Below, one piece after another: positions 38,917 through 49,145 of a stretch of DNA of 64,000 bases (positions within the stretch are counted from its first letter, which is position 1; each line of letters starts with the position of its first letter). The stretch is from Bacillota bacterium. GTDB lineage: Bacteria; Bacillota_A; Clostridia; Lachnospirales; Lachnospiraceae. The notes under the pieces are model-generated. The model was not told where the DNA came from and did not search any database. It saw only the letters and a program-made list of their open reading frames with translations. The translations under genes were made by a program, and so were the position numbers. The DNA is taken from assembly GCA_023407175.1 (NCBI GenBank), contig JAEYMU010000042.1, forward strand, positions 49,863-113,862, in the 5' to 3' direction.

Positions 38917-39573
38917 ATGAACGAAAAGTCAAAGGATACGCAAAAGCAGGACCCTACAGGTGCAGAGAATGAGGTTTTAGACCATGAGGTATCGGAAGAT
39001 GCTTTGAAGGAAGAAATAATGAATGACGGTAATGAATTAGAGACGGAGGAAATCCTCCCGGAAGCGGAGGCTTCCGAGGAAAAGCCGGAGAAAACGAGTA
39101 AATCTCTTTTTAAGAATAGCAAATCTAAGGAGCTTGCGGAAAAAAATCAGAAAATTGAAGAATTAAATGACCGGCTCCTTCGTAACGTTGCAGAATTTGA
39201 CAATTACCGTAAGCGTACCGAGAAGGAAAAAGCTGCAATGTACGATATTGGAGTAAAAAGCATTATTGAGAAAATGCTCCCCATTATCGATAACTTTGAA
39301 CGGGGCTTGGGGACAATTACGGAAAAGGAAAAAGAGAGTGCCTTCGCACAGGGGATCGAGATGATTTATAAGCAGCTGGTTACGGCCCTTGATGAAATCG
39401 GTCTGAAGCCGATTGATGCGGTAGGAAAGGAATTTGATCCAAATCTTCACAATGCAGTTATGCATGGAGAGGATGAAACCCTGGGAGAAAACATCGTATC
39501 CGATGAATTCCAGAAGGGTTATATATACCGTGACATGGTAGTACGTCATAGTATGGTTAAGGTAGTGAATTAA
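38917..39573 (+). CDS. grpE: Nucleotide exchange factor GrpE
   Basis: 218 residues from ATG 38917, chosen because AAGGAG lies 7 nt upstream; in-frame ATG 38899 and TTG 38857 are weaker. A long acidic disordered N-terminus precedes the coiled coil (LNDRLLRNVAEFDNYRKRTE) and the beta-domain with PNLHNAVMHGED-like sequence. It releases ADP from DnaK. It lies between hrcA and dnaK, the standard clostridial order. Confidence 0.95.
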   Translation: MNEKSKDTQKQDPTGAENEVLDHEVSEDALKEEIMNDGNELETEEILPEAEASEEKPEKTSKSLFKNSKSKELAEKNQKIEELNDRLLRNVAEFDNYRKRTEKEKAAMYDIGVKSIIEKMLPIIDNFERGLGTITEKEKESAFAQGIEMIYKQLVTALDEIGLKPIDAVGKEFDPNLHNAVMHGEDETLGENIVSDEFQKGYIYRDMVVRHSMVKVVN

Positions 39574-39607
39574 GAATAATGACAGTCAACAATTAAATTT
39601 ATGATAG

Positions 39608-41503
<1,896 letters not shown>

Positions 41504-41545
41504 AATAAAGCGTAATTTACGCGGATGATGATAAAAAGGGTATGT

Positions 41546-41616
41546 TTTACCGGTATACGGGTATATTGACAATGTTAATCGGTCAGATGACATTGCCAAT
41601 GTACCTTTTCCGGTAA
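41546..41616 (+). other. Large hairpin between dnaK and dnaJ
   Basis: TTTACCGG and GGTATATTGACAATG pair with CATTGCCAATGTACC and CCGGTAAA, giving a stem of over 20 bp with a 16-nt loop and no T run. It lies in an unusually long 227-nt gap and may be a processing or attenuation site that keeps DnaK above DnaJ. Confidence 0.5.
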
Positions 41617-41730
41617 ATGCAGCAGCCCTTCTACAGTAAGTTTGATGGGCGGTCATAGGGACTGCCTGTTTGACTGTCTTTCTACAGAGGATTTACAGTA
41701 AATTTGTAACTATGAAAGGTGAAGGAGAAG

Positions 41731-42867
41731 ATGGCAGATAAACGCGATTACTATGAGGTCTTAGGAGTCGGCAGGACAGCGGCGGATGATGAAATTAAAA
41801 AAGCGTACAGACAGCTTGCAAAGAAATACCATCCGGATATGAACCCAGGGGATAAGACTGCTGAAGCTAAATTCAAGGAGGCTTCCGAGGCTTATGCTGT
41901 TCTTAGTGATGCCGATAAACGTAGACAATATGACCAATTCGGACACTCGGCTTTTGATGGCGGTGCGGGCGCAGGCGGCTTTGATTTTGGCGGAATGGAT
42001 ATGGGAGATATCTTTGGAGATATCTTCGGCGATTTGTTCGGCACAAGGAGCAGACGTCCGAATAACGGACCGATGCAGGGCGCGAATCTGCGGACTTCTG
42101 TCAGAATAACCTTTGAGGAAGCTGTATTCGGTACACAGAAGGAGCTGGAGCTTACACTGAAGGATGAGTGTACCACCTGCCACGGAAGCGGTGCGAAGCC
42201 AGGGACCAGTGCGGATACCTGTCCGCAGTGTGGAGGTAAGGGCCAGGTGGTTCATACCCAGCAGTCCCTGTTCGGAATGGTGCGTAATGTTCAGACCTGT
42301 CCCAATTGCCGGGGTACCGGTAAGATAATTAAGGAGAAATGTACGAGCTGCTATGGAACGGGCTTTATCAGCAGTAAGAAAAAAATAGAGGTTGTCATAC
42401 CTGCAGGAATTGACAGCGGGCAAAGCGTCAGAATCCGCGGAAAGGGCGAGCCTGGAACAAACGGCGGACCCAGAGGAGATTTGCTGGTTGAGGTAGAGGT
42501 AAGCAGGCATCCGATTTTCCAGAGACAGGATTATGACATCTATTCAACTGCCCCCATTTCCTATGCAACAGCAGCACTTGGCGGAGACATCAAGATCAAT
42601 ACAGTGGATGGAGACATTATATATAATGTAAAGCCAGGTACCCAGACGGATACAAAGGTGCGTCTGCGGGAAAAGGGAGTTCCGAGTCTGCGTAATAAGG
42701 CGGTTCGGGGCGACCATTATGTTACCCTCGTGGTACAGGTGCCCGCCAGTCTGAATGCGGAGCAGAAGGAGCTACTGCGCCGTTTTGACGATGCGATGAA
42801 CGGCAGAACCAGCCCCGAGAATACCGAGGGTGAGAAGGATAAAGGAAAGAAGAAATTCTGGAAATAA
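41731..42867 (+). CDS. dnaJ: Co-chaperone DnaJ (Hsp40)
   Basis: 378 residues from ATG 41731 behind GAAGGAGAAG; a GTG four codons upstream is in the ribosome site. J domain with HPD ([12 protein letters not shown]), a Gly/Phe-rich linker with GDIFGD repeats, four zinc-finger CxxCxGxG motifs ([32 protein letters not shown]) and the substrate-binding C-terminal domains. It stimulates DnaK ATPase. Confidence 0.97.
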   Translation: MADKRDYYEVLGVGRTAADDEIKKAYRQLAKKYHPDMNPGDKTAEAKFKEASEAYAVLSDADKRRQYDQFGHSAFDGGAGAGGFDFGGMDMGDIFGDIFGDLFGTRSRRPNNGPMQGANLRTSVRITFEEAVFGTQKELELTLKDECTTCHGSGAKPGTSADTCPQCGGKGQVVHTQQSLFGMVRNVQTCPNCRGTGKIIKEKCTSCYGTGFISSKKKIEVVIPAGIDSGQSVRIRGKGEPGTNGGPRGDLLVEVEVSRHPIFQRQDYDIYSTAPISYATAALGGDIKINTVDGDIIYNVKPGTQTDTKVRLREKGVPSLRNKAVRGDHYVTLVVQVPASLNAEQKELLRRFDDAMNGRTSPENTEGEKDKGKKKFWK

Positions 42868-42872
42868 ATCAT

Positions 42873-42921
42873 AACAGGAAGGGCTTTTGCAACAGGTGCC
42901 TTGATGCAAAGGCCCTGTTTT
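42873..42921 (+). terminator. Terminator after dnaJ
   Basis: AACAGGAAGGGCTTTTGCA pairs imperfectly with TGCAAAGGCCCTGTT, then TTTATT. prmA downstream may thus be only partly co-transcribed. Confidence 0.7.
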
Positions 42922-42960
42922 ATTGCAGTGTAGGACAGAGCATTCGGCTTAAAATCAGGT

Positions 42961-43049
42961 GTGCAGAATTTATGCACAGAAATGGAATTAAGTTTGAAAG
43001 CTGCTTTCAAACTATTTATTGGTGCATATCACAAGCAGGCTTGTGATAT
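42961..43049 (+). other. Three tandem hairpins in the prmA leader
   Basis: GTGCA/TGCAC (42961-42976), TTTGAAAG/CTTTCAAA (42993-43011) and ATATCACAAG/CTTGTGATAT (43026-43049). The last ends about 17 nt before the start codon, close to the ribosome site AGAAGGG. They could form a structured 5' leader; I do not recognise a known riboswitch. Confidence 0.45.
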
Positions 43050-43065
43050 ACAGAAGGGTGTAATT

Positions 43066-44043
43066 ATGAAATGGACAAAATTCACATTGGAGACGACAAC
43101 CCAGGCGGTAGATTTAGTCAGCGATTTGCTGAATGACCTGGGGATTGCTGGAATTGAGGTCAGTGATAACATTCCTCTGTCGGAAGAGGACAGAAAGAAG
43201 CTTTTCATTGATATTCTTCCGGAATTGAAGGAGGATGACGGGACAGCCCTGGTCAGCTTCTATGTGGAGGAGGGACAGGCTTCCCAGGCTTTGCTCACTT
43301 CAATCAGTGAGGGCTTGCAGGAAATGTCGGCTTATATCGAGGTTGGCAGCGGAAGAATTACAACTACTCAGACAGAGGATAAGGACTGGATTAATAACTG
43401 GAAGGAATTTTTCAAGCCCTTCCGGGTGGACGATACCATCGTTATTAAACCGACCTGGGAGGAGCTGACGGATTATCAGGACAATGACCTTGTCATTGAA
43501 ATTGATCCCGGAACCTCCTTTGGAACAGGAGCCCATGAGACAACAAAGCTTTGTATTCAGGGGCTTAAGCATTTTATGGAGCCTGAGGCAATCGTGCTGG
43601 ATGCCGGAAGCGGCAGCGGTATCCTGTCCATCCTGGCGAAAAAGCTGGGAGCAAAAGAGGTACTGGGAATTGATATTGATGAAAATGCTACTGCCTCCGC
43701 CATAGAGAATGCCGAAGTGAACGGTCTGCCGGTCATGATCGGTTTACCGGTTCGGGAAGAAAGCCTTTCTTTTATGACCGGTGATATCATATCGGATGAT
43801 GGAATCCGAACACAAATAGGGAAAGAAAAGTATGATCTGGTGGTTGCCAATATTCTGGCAGATGTTATCATCCCCCTTTCAGAGGTAATTGGTGAAAATC
43901 TAAAGCCAGGAGGTATCTTCATCAGCTCCGGGATCATCAATCTGAAGGAAAAAGCAGTGGAAGAGGCTCTTAGAAAAAATCATTTTACTATTTTGGAGAC
44001 CAATCGGATGAACGACTGGGTATCCTTTGTAGCGAAAAAATAA
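43066..44043 (+). CDS. prmA: Ribosomal protein L11 methyltransferase PrmA
   Basis: 325 residues from ATG 43066 behind AGAAGGGTG; the frame is open to 42961 but that stretch is hairpins. The N-terminal substrate domain is followed by IDPGTSFGTGAHETTKL and the SAM-binding motif VLDAGSGSGILSILAKKLGA, then DLVVANILADVI. It methylates ribosomal protein L11. Its place right after dnaJ is typical for clostridia. Confidence 0.95.
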   Translation: MKWTKFTLETTTQAVDLVSDLLNDLGIAGIEVSDNIPLSEEDRKKLFIDILPELKEDDGTALVSFYVEEGQASQALLTSISEGLQEMSAYIEVGSGRITTTQTEDKDWINNWKEFFKPFRVDDTIVIKPTWEELTDYQDNDLVIEIDPGTSFGTGAHETTKLCIQGLKHFMEPEAIVLDAGSGSGILSILAKKLGAKEVLGIDIDENATASAIENAEVNGLPVMIGLPVREESLSFMTGDIISDDGIRTQIGKEKYDLVVANILADVIIPLSEVIGENLKPGGIFISSGIINLKEKAVEEALRKNHFTILETNRMNDWVSFVAKK

Positions 44044-44090
44044 CGAAGGCATGGATTGGATATTCATAGCTATGAAATATAAGTTTTAGA

Positions 44091-44135
44091 GAAAGGGATG
44101 TCAAAGCTCCTGTGGAGCTTGTGATATCCCTTTAT
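44091..44135 (+). terminator. Terminator after prmA
   Basis: AAAGGGATGTCAAAGCTCC pairs with GGAGCTTGTGATATCCCTTT around TGT, followed by TTT. A second hairpin (ATTGCTTTATA / TATAAAGCAAT, to about 44168) follows at once. Confidence 0.75.
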
Positions 44136-44251
44136 TGCTTTATAGAAATTACGTCCTATAAAGCAATATGCCTTTCCGTACAGGATGTGCATGCGCAGGG
44201 TATTATGTCGGCCTTGCCGACCGCACACAGCGCGAGAGTTTGCAATTTATA

Positions 44252-44295
44252 TTGACATAGGTATAATAATCGTATAAAATCATATATAACATATA
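44252..44295 (+). promoter_or_regulatory. Promoter and putative operator of the LysR gene
   Basis: TTGACA at 44252-44257 with TATAAA (15-nt spacer) or TAAAAT (17-nt spacer) as -10. ATATATAACATATA just downstream (44282-44295) recurs in both arms of the perfect inverted repeat at 45359-45407, suggesting a shared binding site, perhaps for the LysR protein. Confidence 0.5.
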
Positions 44296-44341
44296 GATAT
44301 AGTATGAATATAATAAACTATGACCTAACAGGAAGCAAGGG

Positions 44342-45259
44342 GTGAAGCGCTTGACCTTACAGCAAATCAAGTATGTAATAACCGTGGCGGAATGCAATTC
44401 AATGAACAGGGCTTCTCAGGAGCTGTTTATATCACAGTCCTGCTTGTCGGGAGCCATTAAGGAGCTGGAAAATGAAATCGGTTTTTCGGTTTTCAACAGA
44501 AGCAACCGGGGAATAGCTGTTACGCCTGATGGGAAGGAATTTCTCGGATATGCGAAGCAGATCATGGAGCAATACCAGCTGATTGAAAGCAGGTACGTGA
44601 ATAAACAGATTGTAAAGAATAAATTCAGTGTTTCTGCCCAGCACTATTGCTTTGCAGTGAATTCCTTTATGAGGATGATAAGAAAGCTGGACATTGACGA
44701 CTATGAGTTTACCATTCATGAAACGAAAACCTATGCCGTAGTCGAGGATGTAAAATCCGGCTACAGCGAAATCGGGATTATATATCTGGATGAATTTAAC
44801 CAAAAGGTGATTGAGAAGCTCCTTGGTGAAAGCGATCTGGTATTTCATGAGCTGTTTCAATGCGGGATTTATGCCTATCTGTGGAGTAAAAATCCCCTGG
44901 CCTCTAAGTCGGAGATAACCTTAGAGGAGCTAAGCGAGTATCCCTTCCTGTCCTTTGACCAGGGGAAGAATAATTCCCTGCATTTTGCAGAGGAGGGGCT
45001 TGGTACATATGAGTATAAGAAGGTAATAAAAGTAAATGACAGAGCCTCCATGCTTAACCTTATGGTGGGGCTGAACGGATTTACCCTTTGCACAGGACTG
45101 ATCTGCGAAGATTTATATGGGATGGAGTATAAGGCAATCCCCTTGAAATCAAAGACGACTAAGAGAATCGGGTATATTGTCAGAAAAAATACGGCCTTAA
45201 CATCAGCCGGAGAGTTATATATCAATGAGCTGAATAAGATAAAAAACCGGCTGGTATAG
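44342..45259 (+). CDS. LysR-family transcriptional regulator
   Basis: 305 residues, GTG start at 44342 in GGGGTGAAG. The N-terminal helix-turn-helix (MNRASQELFISQSCLSGAIK, then NEIGFSVFNRSNRGIAVTP) is classic LysR, followed by the effector-binding domain. It is divergence-free: all neighbours read the same way, and the GST / cysK genes start 248 nt downstream across a perfect inverted repeat. It probably controls those genes. Its effector is unknown; neighbouring cysK suggests a sulfur or oxidative cue, which is inference. Confidence 0.9.
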   Translation: MKRLTLQQIKYVITVAECNSMNRASQELFISQSCLSGAIKELENEIGFSVFNRSNRGIAVTPDGKEFLGYAKQIMEQYQLIESRYVNKQIVKNKFSVSAQHYCFAVNSFMRMIRKLDIDDYEFTIHETKTYAVVEDVKSGYSEIGIIYLDEFNQKVIEKLLGESDLVFHELFQCGIYAYLWSKNPLASKSEITLEELSEYPFLSFDQGKNNSLHFAEEGLGTYEYKKVIKVNDRASMLNLMVGLNGFTLCTGLICEDLYGMEYKAIPLKSKTTKRIGYIVRKNTALTSAGELYINELNKIKNRLV

Positions 45260-45358
45260 GAGAAAATGATAGCCAGGTACAGATTTTTTCTATTATCCCT
45301 GATGGCAATGCTATGTTATGCTATAGGTATTCCCATAAAAATCATCCTTGGAAAGGAC

Positions 45359-45407
45359 TTAATCGCATATATAACATATAAATTATATATGTTATATATG
45401 CGATTAA
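45359..45407 (+). repeat. Perfect 22-bp-arm inverted repeat upstream of the GST / cysK genes
   Basis: Two perfectly complementary 22-nt arms (TTAATCGCATATATAACATA and two more bases) flank AATTA. No T run follows on the + strand. About 65 bp downstream, GTGTCA-N17-TAGTAT (45450-45478) is a weak promoter candidate, so the repeat is placed as an upstream operator. On RNA it would form a very stable hairpin. Confidence 0.7.
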
Positions 45408-45507
45408 AAGGGAAGATAGATAAAAGGTAATTCGGTGTCATTAGTACAAGTGTCAAGCAGTCAGCATACTGGTAGTATTACTGAATATTTTAAGGAGGAT
45501 ATCGATT

Positions 45508-46467
45508 ATGGCAAACAGTAACATCGTAACCTCTGAAAATGCACATGAGATTTCGGAAACAGGTGCATTTGTCAGACAGAAGAATAGATTCACTACTCCC
45601 TTTGGTGATGGGGAAGGAGAGCTTCCTGTGGAGGCCGACCGCTACCGGCTCCTCTGGGCACCCATCTGTCCCTGGGCCCACCGCCAGATTATAGCCTTCC
45701 GGCTGCTGGGACTTGACCAGGTAATCAGTGTGGGAAAGGCAAATCCGGTCAGAACAGAGAAGGGCTGGGAATTTTCCCTGGATGAGGGGGGAGTGGACCC
45801 GGTGCTTAAGATACGTTATCTGCCCGAAATCTATGAGGAAACAGATCCTGATTATACGGGAAGGGCCACTGTTCCTGCCGTAGTGGACTTAAAAACCAGA
45901 AAAGTAGTGAATAACGATTATTTCCGGCTGACTAATGATTGGGAAACCGTATGGAAGCCGTTTCATAAAAAGGGAGCGCCGGATTTATACCCCGAAAACT
46001 TAAGAAAGGATATTGACGAGTTAAATAATATCATTTTTCATGAGGTCAATAACGGTGTCTATAAGGCGGGTTTTGCAAAAACGCAGGAGGAATACGAGAA
46101 GGCCTATGATGCTCTATTCGCACGGTTGGACTGGTTGGAGGAAAGACTGTCCCATTCCAGGTATCTATTTGGGAATCAATTAACGGATTCGGATATACGG
46201 CTTTATGTTACTCTTGCAAGGTTTGACGCAGCATATTATCTGGTCTTTCGAACGAACCGCAACCGGCTGGTGGATTTTCCTAATCTATGGAATTATGCGA
46301 AGGATTTGTACCAGACCCCCGGCTTTGGCGATACCACCGATTTTGATGCCATTAAGCGGGGCTATCAGTTAGGCTCCCAGGCGACAAATCCCTATCAGAT
46401 TCTGGCGAAGGGCCCGGATTTATCTATCTGGAAGGAGCCGCATGACCGGAACCGAACCTATAGTTAG
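45508..46467 (+). CDS. Xi-class glutathione transferase-like protein (hydroquinone reductase family)
   Basis: 319 residues behind AAGGAGGATATCGATT. The thioredoxin-like half has the redox Cys54 in ICPWAHR and the all-helical half contains YLFGNQLTDSDIRLYVTLAR, both as in YqjG/ECM4 glutathionyl-hydroquinone reductases. The N-terminal lead FVRQKNRFTTPFGDGEG also fits. Most clostridia do not make glutathione, so the thiol used here is uncertain. A close paralog lies on the other side of cysK. Confidence 0.85.
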   Translation: MANSNIVTSENAHEISETGAFVRQKNRFTTPFGDGEGELPVEADRYRLLWAPICPWAHRQIIAFRLLGLDQVISVGKANPVRTEKGWEFSLDEGGVDPVLKIRYLPEIYEETDPDYTGRATVPAVVDLKTRKVVNNDYFRLTNDWETVWKPFHKKGAPDLYPENLRKDIDELNNIIFHEVNNGVYKAGFAKTQEEYEKAYDALFARLDWLEERLSHSRYLFGNQLTDSDIRLYVTLARFDAAYYLVFRTNRNRLVDFPNLWNYAKDLYQTPGFGDTTDFDAIKRGYQLGSQATNPYQILAKGPDLSIWKEPHDRNRTYS

Positions 46468-46532
46468 TGTGGGTCAAGGGTTATTTTTACACATTAAATT
46501 AAAACTTTAATTGCTTTAGAATGGAGGATTAT

Positions 46533-47474
46533 ATGGCAAAGATATATGACAGTATATTAGAACTGGTGGGACATACACCGATTGTAAGGTTTCACAGACT
46601 GGAGGAGCAGAAGGGTCTCCAGGCTTCGATTCTTGGTAAGCTGGAATATTTTAACCCGGCGGGAAGCGTTAAGGACCGCATTGCACTGGAGATGATTGAG
46701 ACTGCGGAAAAGGAAGGAAAGCTTACGCCCGGCGGTACTATTGTAGAAGCTACCAGCGGCAATACGGGCATCGGTTTGGCAGCCGTTGCAGCTGCTAAGG
46801 GCTATAAGGCAATCTTTGTTATGCCCGATAATATGAGCAAAGAAAGAATCAGTATTCTGGAAGGGTATGGCGCTAAAGTTTATCTGACACCGGCCGAACA
46901 GAATATGCCCGGAGCAGGGGCTAAGGCAGCGGAGATTATTGCCTCCACTGAGAACTCCTACCTGCCGGGGCAGGGTGGGAATCCGAATAACCCGGCGGCA
47001 CATTTAAAAACAACGGGTCCTGAGATTTGGGAGGATACCGAGGGAAAAGTAGATATCTTTGTCGCCACGGTGGGAACCGGAGGCACCATAACCGGAGTCG
47101 GCACCTACCTAAGGGAGAAAAATCCCGATATCCAGATCATTGCCGTAGAACCGGCCGGATGCCCGGTGCTATCCGGAGGGCAGCCCGGTATTCATAAAAT
47201 CCAGGGAATCGGCGGAGGTATCATTCCTCCGGTACTGGACAGGGAAATCTATAATGAAATCATTCTTGTAACGGATGAGGATGCCTATGCGGAGACCAGG
47301 AACATTGCCTTAACCGAGGGCATATCTGTGGGAATCTCGGCGGGTGCGGCGCTGTGGGCCGGTATTCAGGTGGCAGAAAGACCGGAGAACAAGGGGAAGA
47401 ATATCGTAATCATTCTGGCTGACTCAGGTGAAAGATATCTCTCCTCCGGAATCTATGATAAGGAACAGGAGTAG
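46533..47474 (+). CDS. cysK: Cysteine synthase (O-acetylserine sulfhydrylase)
   Basis: 313 residues from ATG 46533 (GGAGG 5 nt upstream; an in-frame ATG at 46521 overlaps the ribosome site). PLP-binding K47 in NPAGSVKDR, the substrate loop TSGNTGIGLAAVA, and the phosphate-binding GTGGTITG are all present. It converts O-acetylserine and sulfide to cysteine. Both neighbours encode GST-like thiol enzymes, so cysteine may feed the thiol they use. Confidence 0.95.
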   Translation: MAKIYDSILELVGHTPIVRFHRLEEQKGLQASILGKLEYFNPAGSVKDRIALEMIETAEKEGKLTPGGTIVEATSGNTGIGLAAVAAAKGYKAIFVMPDNMSKERISILEGYGAKVYLTPAEQNMPGAGAKAAEIIASTENSYLPGQGGNPNNPAAHLKTTGPEIWEDTEGKVDIFVATVGTGGTITGVGTYLREKNPDIQIIAVEPAGCPVLSGGQPGIHKIQGIGGGIIPPVLDREIYNEIILVTDEDAYAETRNIALTEGISVGISAGAALWAGIQVAERPENKGKNIVIILADSGERYLSSGIYDKEQE

Positions 47475-48470
47475 GTGATAGGATTGAGTTTAAAAACGTG
47501 GGTTGGAACCGAAATTGGACAGAAGGGCAGGTTTGTACGCCAGACCAATCATTTTATTACCCCCTTCGGTGACAGGGAGGGGGAGCTTCCGGTAGAAGCG
47601 GACCGTTACCGTCTGCTCTGGGCGCCTGTTTGCCCCTGGGCACACCGCTCTGTGATTGTCAGAAGCCTGCTTGGACTGGACAGGGTAATCAGTCTGGGAA
47701 CGGCCGATCCGATCAGACCGGAGGTGGATCGAAGTGACTGGGCCTTTACGCTGGATGAAAACGGGGAGGACCCTATATTAAAAATTAAATATATCAGTGA
47801 GGTATATATCAAGGCTGACCAGGAATATAAGGGCAGATTCACAGTTCCGGTCGTAGTTGATCTAAAAACCGGGAAGGCAGTAAATAACGATTATTTTAAT
47901 CTGACGATATATTGGGAGACGGCATGGAGAAGGTATCATAGGGAGGGTGCACCCGATCTGTATCCGATACCACTGCGCAGGGAAATAGATGCGCTGAATG
48001 AAATCTTGTTTCATGAGGTTAACAACGGAGTATACAAGGCTGGTTTTGCCCGCAGCCAGGAGGCTTATGAGGAAGCATATGAGCTGGTGTTTGCACGTTT
48101 GGATATATTGGAGCAGCATCTGGAGACAAACCGCTTTCTCTTTGGCGATTATATCACGGAAGCGGATGTCAGACTTTACGTTACCCTGGCAAGATTTGAT
48201 GTAGCCTATTATAATGGCTTTCTGGTAAATCGGAACCGCCTTTTGGAATTCAAGAATCTCTGGGGCTATGCAAGAGATTTATATCAGACCCCGGGCTTTG
48301 GGGATACCACCGATTTTGACGGGATTAAAAAGCATTACCATCTGTGTGCGATTGCCACAAATCCAGGTGAAATATTACCGAAGGGACCCGATGTTTCCCT
48401 ATGGAAGCTGTCCCATGGCAGGGAAATATTAAGTAAAGACCCTGGGAACAAATTCATCCTGGAGCAGTGA
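47475..48470 (+). CDS. Xi-class glutathione transferase-like protein, second copy
   Basis: 331 residues, beginning at GTG 47475 directly after the cysK stop (TTG 47484 is an alternative). It is a paralog of the protein at 45508: redox Cys53 in VCPWAHR, VNNDYFNLT, FLFGDYITEADVRLYVTLAR and YQTPGFGDTTDFD are shared. The tight packing shows cysK and both GST-like genes form one operon. Retention of two copies suggests different substrates or a heteromeric role. Confidence 0.85.
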   Translation: MIGLSLKTWVGTEIGQKGRFVRQTNHFITPFGDREGELPVEADRYRLLWAPVCPWAHRSVIVRSLLGLDRVISLGTADPIRPEVDRSDWAFTLDENGEDPILKIKYISEVYIKADQEYKGRFTVPVVVDLKTGKAVNNDYFNLTIYWETAWRRYHREGAPDLYPIPLRREIDALNEILFHEVNNGVYKAGFARSQEAYEEAYELVFARLDILEQHLETNRFLFGDYITEADVRLYVTLARFDVAYYNGFLVNRNRLLEFKNLWGYARDLYQTPGFGDTTDFDGIKKHYHLCAIATNPGEILPKGPDVSLWKLSHGREILSKDPGNKFILEQ

Positions 48471-48504
48471 GGGCTGTGGGGTTGGGAGCAAAATGGAGGA
48501 TTCT

Positions 48505-48981
48505 ATGGACATCGAGATCAGAACGACGATGGAAAATGTGGATTGGAGCAGGGTTAGCAGCATATTAGACCACTATGGCTTAAGTCATGAGGCTGCGGAT
48601 ATCCAAAGGACTATATTTGAACGAAGCTATGCGGTTGCTTTCGTCTATGACGGAGATTTATTGGTTGGTTGCGGGCGCGTACTTTCCGATGGGATCAGCC
48701 AGGCAGCTATCTATAATGTTGTTTTGGAGGAAGCCTATCACGGAAGGCAATTGGGCAGAGCCATTATTGAGGCGCTTATTGAGCAGGTGAAAAACTGTAC
48801 CATCATTTTGTATACGCATCCCCAGACGATTGCATTGTATGAAAAGCTGGGATTTCGCAGACAAAAAACAGGCTTTGTCATGCTGAATAAATCCAGGCAG
48901 CAGGAGGAATGGATGGAGCAGGAGGGCTTTTTGCTTCCGCAGCATTACCGGTTTGGAGATAATAAATTTGAAGCAATATAG
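48505..48981 (+). CDS. GNAT-family N-acetyltransferase
   Basis: 158 residues from ATG 48505 behind GGAGG (an in-frame ATG at 48493 overlaps it). The acetyl-CoA binding core appears as LVGCGRVLSDGISQAAIYNV, YHGRQLGRAIIEALIEQ and YEKLGFRRQKTGF. The substrate is not predictable. It sits 34 nt after the second GST-like gene and is probably the last gene of that operon. Confidence 0.88.
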   Translation: MDIEIRTTMENVDWSRVSSILDHYGLSHEAADIQRTIFERSYAVAFVYDGDLLVGCGRVLSDGISQAAIYNVVLEEAYHGRQLGRAIIEALIEQVKNCTIILYTHPQTIALYEKLGFRRQKTGFVMLNKSRQQEEWMEQEGFLLPQHYRFGDNKFEAI

Positions 48982-49145
48982 TATTTAATCAGTATAAAAT
49001 CCTTTACTTTTACTAAGCGTTCAGCTAAAATTATGGTATATCCTGGGAATAGAAAAGACACGGGAAGAAGAATATTCCCTTAGGCTGAAACTTTTCTTTA
49101 AGCTATGGCGTCTAATAGACAGATAATAGTAAAGGAGTGAGTATT

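Noticed and set aside
45260..45507. S-box or T-box riboswitch before the GST/cysK operon
   Set aside because: None of the conserved cores of these riboswitches is visible; the region is dominated by the perfect AT-rich inverted repeat.
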